From the IMG/VR virus record IMGVR_UViG_3300047297_000070, positions 1 through 31,581 of that record: a stretch of 31,581 bases of DNA; one strand, written 5' to 3'. The notes below the pieces were generated by a model, which had not been told where the DNA came from, did no database searches, and saw nothing but the letters and a program-made list of their open reading frames with translations. Position 1 is the stretch's first letter. Each line of letters begins with the position of its first letter. Source of the DNA: a virus. The translations under genes were made by a program, and so were the position numbers. Positions 26,995-31,581 of the stretch are shown piece after piece.

Positions 26995-28785
26995 TTATTT
27001 TGGTAAAAATCCTTGATTTGGCATATTGATAGGTTTGGTATAAACCAATTGACTATCCTTCTTATAATTCTTCCCATCTTCCTTACTAAATGGTGCCGGT
27101 AAGATTTCGCCAGCTTTTCTCGCCTCCGCTGGTGTTATTTCCTTAGCACCTTTCTTGCGTGGATCTGTAAAACGTTTGTAAGTTTCACGAGTCCAAAAAT
27201 GATGGCAAGCTCCTCCACCTTTATACAAAAATATGTCATAGGTATCAGCACCTCGTGGTCCCCAACCCGGATTTGTGCTTGCCTTTTGGCTCATTAACTC
27301 AATGTCTTCCTTCCGATATAACTTATTCATTTGCGTCATCTTTACGCAGAAAGGTCGGCTTTTATCAGTTGTTTCTCCTGAGTATCTATAACGACTGATG
27401 AATAACTTTCCGTCTTGTTCTGACTTTAAATCAGGACGAGCAACACCAGTAGTTACAAATTCATAAACCTTAGAAAGTAATGATTTTTTAGGATTGTTTA
27501 ACGCGTCTAATTCAGCATCCAATCTCGCCTCCTCTTCCATATCATCTACCACTCGTGAATCAATTAACTCCCATTCGTCTAAATCAATATCTTCGCCAAA
27601 TTCTTCGAGTTCCATTTCATCTAAATGCGATGACAATTTAACCCCAGTTTCTTCCTCTGCCGTAGCCTTGTCAGCGATTGGATTCAAATCAACAAACTCC
27701 AATGGCTGCAAAGTTCTGAAATAAAGATTTAAGCTAATTCCATTAAATGCTAAAACCTTATCAATTCCATCGATGAACGTGTCTTGGAAATAACGAATAA
27801 CCATATTATCAAATAAGGTAATCGCGTTCTTCAACTCATCCGCATTCGATGTAAATCCATTCGATGAAGGAATACCAAACTGCAATCCACTTACCACCCC
27901 GTGACCAAGTAAAATCTTTGCTCTTGATTCTTCGCTTAAATATTCGTAATGCTTAGGTGCATCATTCAAAGGAATAGAATCAACCGTAGTCTTTTTGGTT
28001 TCATCGTTATTAAATGAAACAACTACCTTCTTGCCTTTCGATCCAGTCAATGTAGCAGATACTTGTCGGCTAATTAACTCACGCTTTTCTTCGTCAGGAA
28101 TACCATTGTTAAAATTAACAACGCTTGTCGGACTGAATCCGTTCTGCACATCGTTAATCAAATAATCAGCAATTTCTTCCTCTAATTTGGCGTAAGGTAT
28201 TGCACCAATATAATCAACATTCGAGTAATACTTCTGACCAACGGTGTAATTTCCAACATAAAGTATCTCCAAAGTTTTATCCCCGAAACCAAAAGCCGGA
28301 ATACGTTTAGGCGGAAATTTATTAGTATCTTCCCAATTATCTGAATAATAATACGCTTCAATTTCTCCTTTTTTATTGCACTTTTGGGCTCTTAACAACT
28401 GAACTGGAATATGTTCAACACGAATAATAGAATCTTTTGACTTATTATAAATCAATTGATAGGCATATTGCCCAAGTAACTTTAAATCAGCAATTCCTTT
28501 CTTTACAACATCCTTACGGAATAGCATCATCATCTGAGCATATTCATTAGGCTTCTTGCTTGAATCCGTAGCATCTAAGCCACGACCATAAATCAGTTTA
28601 ATAATGTTATTAATTACTGCGTTATTAGTTGTCGATCCGTTGTATCTGTCAATCAAGAATTGAAAGAAATTATTGTTTTCTCCAAATCCTACCCAAGCAT
28701 CCCGATTGTTTTCAGTCGTTTTCGGTGCTGAATACGCTTCCAACTGGATGAAATGAATACCGTTTGAATCCTTCCTCTTATTCAT
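26995..28785 (-). CDS. Portal protein with extra C-terminal domain
   Basis: This 596-residue protein has a portal-like body (about 1-390): NNAVINNIIKLIYGRGLD, FRKDVVKKGIADLKLLGQYA, RVEHIPVQLLRAQK and a stem-like region around GVVSGLQFGIPSSNGFTSNA. An acidic Glu/Asp-rich linker follows (about 385-425). Residues 455-560 form a separate domain: RYRYSGETTDKSRPFCVKM, MNKLYRKEDI, GGGACHHFWTRETYKRF. That tail resembles MuF-type head proteins or minor capsid fusions. The portal ring starts head assembly and is the DNA channel. The start overlaps the upstream gene by eight bases. Confidence 0.85.
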   Translation of the reverse strand: MNKRKDSNGIHFIQLEAYSAPKTTENNRDAWVGFGENNNFFQFLIDRYNGSTTNNAVINNIIKLIYGRGLDATDSSKKPNEYAQMMMLFRKDVVKKGIADLKLLGQYAYQLIYNKSKDSIIRVEHIPVQLLRAQKCNKKGEIEAYYYSDNWEDTNKFPPKRIPAFGFGDKTLEILYVGNYTVGQKYYSNVDYIGAIPYAKLEEEIADYLINDVQNGFSPTSVVNFNNGIPDEEKRELISRQVSATLTGSKGKKVVVSFNNDETKKTTVDSIPLNDAPKHYEYLSEESRAKILLGHGVVSGLQFGIPSSNGFTSNADELKNAITLFDNMVIRYFQDTFIDGIDKVLAFNGISLNLYFRTLQPLEFVDLNPIADKATAEEETGVKLSSHLDEMELEEFGEDIDLDEWELIDSRVVDDMEEEARLDAELDALNNPKKSLLSKVYEFVTTGVARPDLKSEQDGKLFISRYRYSGETTDKSRPFCVKMTQMNKLYRKEDIELMSQKASTNPGWGPRGADTYDIFLYKGGGACHHFWTRETYKRFTDPRKKGAKEITPAEARKAGEILPAPFSKEDGKNYKKDSQLVYTKPINMPNQGFLPK

Positions 28786-29212
28786 AGAAAATTATATTTT
28801 GCGAATGCTGAACGTACTCGTCTTTATTTACGCTATATGAATCAATTTCTTGATTTGTTACAAATACCTTATCCCGATGGACCAAAGTGCTTGTATGGTC
28901 AAAGGATGAAAGGAAAGTGTATAAACACGATTCCGCTTCATACGTTCCTCCATCAGCCACCACTCTCGATGCAAAATTATCAATCGCAGTCTTGTCTGAA
29001 TTTTCGTTTATTGTCAAGGTATAAAAATGACCTTCCTCTAAACTTAATACCTCTGAAAATTTACTATAAAATGATTCCGTTGTGCAATCAATGTACTGAT
29101 TTGTTTCAACGTTTGTAGTTTCGTTTCTTAAAAATAACTCATTTGGCACTCCACTCCGTGTCGGAATGAACTTCACTTCTTGTGCCGTAGCTATCGCCTT
29201 TAATAGAATCAT
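28778..29212 (-). CDS. Virion-region protein with RVxADxGTxEA motif (144 aa)
   Basis: No named family. The first half is beta-like (VKFIPTRSGVPNELFLRNET, HFYTLTINENSD). Residues 80-97 (FASRVVADGGTYEAESCL) match the motif seen in two other genes. The end (HRDKVFVTNQEIDSYSVNKD) is a pattern I recall from Bacteroidota phage small structural proteins. It is the first gene after the 29,250 terminator and is coupled to the portal gene. Confidence 0.7.
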   Translation of the reverse strand: MILLKAIATAQEVKFIPTRSGVPNELFLRNETTNVETNQYIDCTTESFYSKFSEVLSLEEGHFYTLTINENSDKTAIDNFASRVVADGGTYEAESCLYTFLSSFDHTSTLVHRDKVFVTNQEIDSYSVNKDEYVQHSQNIIFYE

Positions 29213-29249
29213 ATACTATAAACCAAAAAAAACGATTTTGTTTTAAAAA

Positions 29250-29279
29250 GGAAAAGTCGGGAACTCTGCCCGACCTTCC
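29250..29279 (-). terminator. Terminator after the tail tube gene
   Basis: The minus-strand RNA has GGAAGGUCGGG / CCCGACUUUUCC with loop CAGAGUU, followed by UUUUU. The G-C core GUCGGG/CCCGAC is perfect and the outer part has G-U pairs. It lies 25 bases after the tail tube stop. It would cap the highly expressed capsid and tube messages and leave partial read-through to the portal. Confidence 0.8.
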
Positions 29280-29303
29280 AACATCTTAACCCGAATTTAA
29301 AAA

Positions 29304-29831
29304 TTATGTTCCAGCAACAACCGTTACTCCGGCAGTAGCTAAGGATGTAATAATCATATTCGCTGGTACTGGCTCCTCGCCAACGATAGTCAAAGTAAAT
29401 CCTGACAAATCGCCCATAGCGGCACCAGTAACAATTGAACCACCAGTAACTTCCATTCCGTTCTTAAGACCGGCATAGAATAGCTTACCATTGTTATCTT
29501 CAACGATAACTTGTGGTCTGCCGTAAGCCAATAACTTGATTTGCTTCAAGTCTTTAGCAGTAATTGACTTTAACGTTAAATTTAATGTTTGCGTAAAGAA
29601 AGTAGTTCCGTTCTCACGGCTTGAATTGATTGTTTGCTCAAAACTTGAGTTCCCTTTCAAATCATATTTATATCCTGAAGGAGTTCCAGCAATCGCCGTG
29701 ATTGCATCGGTATCCGTTGCATCGTAGGTAACGCCAGTAGCATCGCCTTCGTTCATAATATAAACTGCTTTCAATCCACCAACACTTGTTTTGCAAGGTT
29801 CTAACCGACCTAATGAAATATCGCAAGGCAT
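29304..29831 (-). CDS. Major tail (tube) protein
   Basis: This 175-residue protein begins MPCDISLGRLEPCKTSVGGL, continues KAVYIMNEGDATG, FTQTLNLTLKSITAKDLKQI, and ends with GAAMGDLSGFTLTIVGEEPV. I associate this with a Bacteroidota phage tail tube group: a small beta-rich protein with a C-terminal strand pair. Its position just after the capsid gene and its own terminator fit an abundant virion protein. Confidence 0.75.
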   Translation of the reverse strand: MPCDISLGRLEPCKTSVGGLKAVYIMNEGDATGVTYDATDTDAITAIAGTPSGYKYDLKGNSSFEQTINSSRENGTTFFTQTLNLTLKSITAKDLKQIKLLAYGRPQVIVEDNNGKLFYAGLKNGMEVTGGSIVTGAAMGDLSGFTLTIVGEEPVPANMIITSLATAGVTVVAGT

Positions 29832-29858
29832 AATGTTTGTATTTTAGAGATTGAAAAT

Positions 29859-29885
29859 AAGCGGGACAAATGAATGCCCCGCCTT
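29859..29885 (-). terminator. Hairpin between capsid and tail tube genes (weak terminator)
   Basis: The minus-strand RNA forms AAGGCGGGGCA / UGUCCCGCUU with a bulged G, one G-U pair and loop UUCAUU, followed by AUUUUC. The U tract is short, so this may be a leaky terminator or an RNA-stabilising 3' hairpin that raises capsid message over downstream genes. It starts eight bases after the capsid stop. Confidence 0.6.
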
Positions 29886-29892
29886 AACCTAA

Positions 29893-30846
29893 TTAGTTAG
29901 CTGAGTTAGTGATACCGTAAGTTACGATGTCAGAAGCAAAGCCGTATTGAACTCCAGCAGTCATACGCATAACCACACGAACGTTTTGTGATCCGTCGAT
30001 GTCAGCCATATCGATAACTTTAACTTCAGTCAAGTCAGAGATAAGACCAGTACCGAAATATAAGTTAGACTTCTGAGCAGCGATTGCTTTAGTAGAAGCA
30101 AGACCATCAGCAACGAACAATTTGATACCATCGAATGACAATGATCCGTTGTTGTACCATTGAGTTCCCATTGAGTTTGTACCGTTAGCACCTAAACCAG
30201 AAGCACCGAATCCACCCAAAGCACGAACGTATGAACGAGCAATTGATTGAGAAACATAGATGTAAAGATCATCCTTAGTGTAAAGAGCAGAAGGGATAGC
30301 ATCAGCAATCTTACCTAATTCAGTAATTACGTTTGCAGCAGTTACAGTAGTTCCAGCAACCTCGTTAGCTGAAGGCAAAGAAGCGTCAGCAGCCAATAAA
30401 GTAGTCAAACCATCAAATTCTCCTGCGTTAGCAGTTACACCTTCCCAGATGTTAGTTTCGTTCTTTGCAGCAACTTTAGAAGCAACGTGAGCTACCAAGA
30501 AATCTTGGAAAGTCTTAGGCAATACTTTAAAAGCAGAATATCCTTGCTCAACTGCCAACCAGTCAGAAGCGAAATCTTTCTTACACAATTGTAAATTCAC
30601 TTGGAATTCTTCTGGTTGTAAGATTTTCTCAGTCAAAGTGATTGTAGATGTAGCATCAAAATCGCAAGTTGCGTTCTTCAAGATTGCATCAGTAGCCAAA
30701 CGCTTAATTACTTGCTTGTAACGAACGTTAGGTTTTACTTCAATACCACCACGATCGATAGTAGGTGAAGACAATAAAGCGGCAGCGATGATTTTGTTTG
30801 CAAATTCACCAGCGTACGTTGTGGTAATACTTGTTGTAGTAGCCAT
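29893..30846 (-). CDS. Major capsid protein (HK97-like fold)
   Basis: This 317-residue protein has the features of a small HK97-like capsid protein: N-terminal TYAGEFANKIIAAALLSSPT, an E-loop-like region (PNVRYKQVIKRLATDAI), the long helix region (WLAVEQGYSAFKVLPKTFQD) and C-terminal strands (VRVVMRMTAGVQYGFASDIV). It lies downstream of the protease and scaffold-like genes. Codons are more uniform (GCA, GTA, AAC, TTC frequent) than in neighbours, as in a highly expressed gene. A hairpin terminator follows. Confidence 0.85.
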   Translation of the reverse strand: MATTTSITTTYAGEFANKIIAAALLSSPTIDRGGIEVKPNVRYKQVIKRLATDAILKNATCDFDATSTITLTEKILQPEEFQVNLQLCKKDFASDWLAVEQGYSAFKVLPKTFQDFLVAHVASKVAAKNETNIWEGVTANAGEFDGLTTLLAADASLPSANEVAGTTVTAANVITELGKIADAIPSALYTKDDLYIYVSQSIARSYVRALGGFGASGLGANGTNSMGTQWYNNGSLSFDGIKLFVADGLASTKAIAAQKSNLYFGTGLISDLTEVKVIDMADIDGSQNVRVVMRMTAGVQYGFASDIVTYGITNSAN

Positions 30847-30869
30847 TTTTTAATTTAATTTGTTAATTG

Positions 30870-31478
30870 TTATGAAAAGATTTTTGAAAACACACTATCT
30901 TGGATTGTTTCAGGACGATTTTGTCCGAATGAAAATCCTTCTACTTTTTCCTCAGGCTCAGGATTTTGAACGATTGGTTCAGCACCTTCCTCTTGAGCAT
31001 TTAATTTAACTTCTAAAACTTCTTTCTCTGCTTTAACCGATTCTAACTCAGCTTTTACTGACTTTAATTCTTCGATTTGTGCTGAAAATTCAACCTTTAG
31101 TTTCTCAATTTCTGCAAAGAAAGTTTCCTTGCTAACTGATTCCACGATACGCTTTGGCGATGGTGCTTGTGGCTCTGCCTCTGCTTCTACATTGATTTCT
31201 ACCGGTGCTTCTTCCATTGGTGCTTCTTCGGCTTCTGCTTCTTTAACCTCAGCAATAATACCTTCAACCGCAACCACTAAGATTTTACCATCTTCCAACT
31301 TGTACTCGCCAACTGGCATCGGTACAATTCCATCAGCCGTTACAATTCCCACCGAGTAATCTGGCTCAAATGATTCAGCTTCAACGATGGTAATTCCATC
31401 TTCTAACTTCATTTGCGCTAAATTAACTTGGAAACCCAAAGCGGCTTTAATTACGTTTTTTTTGCTCTTGTATTCCAT
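30870..31478 (-). CDS. Scaffold-like head assembly protein
   Basis: This 202-residue acidic protein has an N-terminal beta region (VNLAQMKLEDGITIVEAESF, GEYKLEDGKILVVAVEGIIA), an Ala/Glu/Pro-rich linker, a coiled coil (ETFFAEIEKLKVEFSAQIEE, KSVKAELESVKAEKEVLEVK, about 118-160) and a C-terminal tail with FGQNRPETIQDSVF. Its place between protease and capsid and its coiled coil fit a scaffolding protein removed by the protease. The repeated KLEDGxxxV segments recall a small embedded domain. Start at ATG 31478; the other end of the contig holds a frameshifted copy of its first codons. Confidence 0.65.
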   Translation of the reverse strand: MEYKSKKNVIKAALGFQVNLAQMKLEDGITIVEAESFEPDYSVGIVTADGIVPMPVGEYKLEDGKILVVAVEGIIAEVKEAEAEEAPMEEAPVEINVEAEAEPQAPSPKRIVESVSKETFFAEIEKLKVEFSAQIEELKSVKAELESVKAEKEVLEVKLNAQEEGAEPIVQNPEPEEKVEGFSFGQNRPETIQDSVFSKIFS

Positions 31479-31581
31479 ATTTATTTTTGTTAATTACTTA
31501 CATTTGTAATAACTCGTGCCTCGTTTACATTTGTAACCGCAGAAACTCCTTGCGATACTAATGCCCCAACACCTTGAGAGA
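31438..31581. repeat. Right copy of terminal direct repeat (circular junction)
   Basis: This is the second copy of bases 1-145, with eight instead of nine T in the homopolymer. The eight-T version keeps the scaffold-like gene open, so it is probably the correct reading. Confidence 0.9.
31490..31581 (-). CDS. 3' part of the GCLCKDGTY small protein, second copy (partial)
   Basis: This is the same gene as 54-242, cut by the right end of the window. It encodes the last residues (from about SQGVGALVSQGVSAV to ITNVSN). It is present only because of the terminal overlap. Confidence 0.85.
   Translation of the reverse strand, partial: SQGVGALVSQGVSAVTNVNEARVITNVSN

Noticed and set aside
1-31581. tRNA genes or a CRISPR array
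   Set aside because: No cloverleaf-like segment or regularly spaced repeats were found in the few non-coding gaps.

Overview
The window holds one complete, compact, tailed double-stranded DNA phage (or phage-like) genome that very probably infects a member of the Bacteroidota, most likely a flavobacterium-like host. Four things point there: the DNA is strongly AT-rich; starts are preceded by A/T-rich leaders and not by clear Shine-Dalgarno sites; the two best promoters have the Bacteroidota -7 box TAnnTTTG, one with a TTTG -33 box at 19 bp; and many proteins (XkdF-like protease, GCxCxDGTY proteins, IGWG-repeat protein, ERF/SSB pair) are of types I associate with Bacteroidota phages. Bases 1-145 are repeated at 31438-31581, so the molecule closes into a circle of about 31,436 bp. 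The two copies differ by one base in a poly-T run. Every gene is on the minus strand, so transcription runs from high to low coordinates and around the circle.

Layout in the direction of transcription. (1) 22.0-19.9 kb: early genes after a promoter at about 22,058. They start with a tiny membrane protein and include an ERF annealing protein and an SSB-like protein. (2) 19.88-19.74 kb: a second promoter, a roughly 100-nt structured RNA with two hairpins whose loops are complementary, and a terminator directly in front of the replication gene. (3) 19.7-13.4 kb: a replication organiser-like protein and a partner, a VRR-NUC nuclease, many small proteins, a PAPS-reductase-like enzyme, a DUF3310 protein and a sigma-like protein. 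(4) 13.4-10.6 kb: a ParB-like/DNA methyltransferase fusion, then small and large terminase. (5) 10.6-1.1 kb: tail genes, namely an assembly chaperone with a probable -1 frameshift, tail completion proteins, three large tail-tip or fibre proteins and a short tape measure. (6) 1.1 kb across the junction to 29.3 kb: XkdF-like prohead protease, scaffold-like protein, major capsid protein and tail tube. (7) 29.2-24.8 kb: portal, connector and host-recognition proteins. (8) 24.5-22.2 kb: lysis genes (two small membrane proteins, M15 peptidase endolysin, candidate unimolecular spanin) and a metallophosphoesterase, closed by a strong terminator at 22,129-22,157.

No integrase, repressor, DNA polymerase, helicase, tRNA or CRISPR array was seen. 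The phage probably uses the host replisome and is probably virulent, but absence of recognition is weak evidence. The most interesting element is the kissing-loop RNA/attenuator ahead of the replication gene. Next are a short FxxRVxxDxGTxEAxxCL motif found four times in three virion-region proteins, and a set of unlisted microproteins that bridge gaps between genes.
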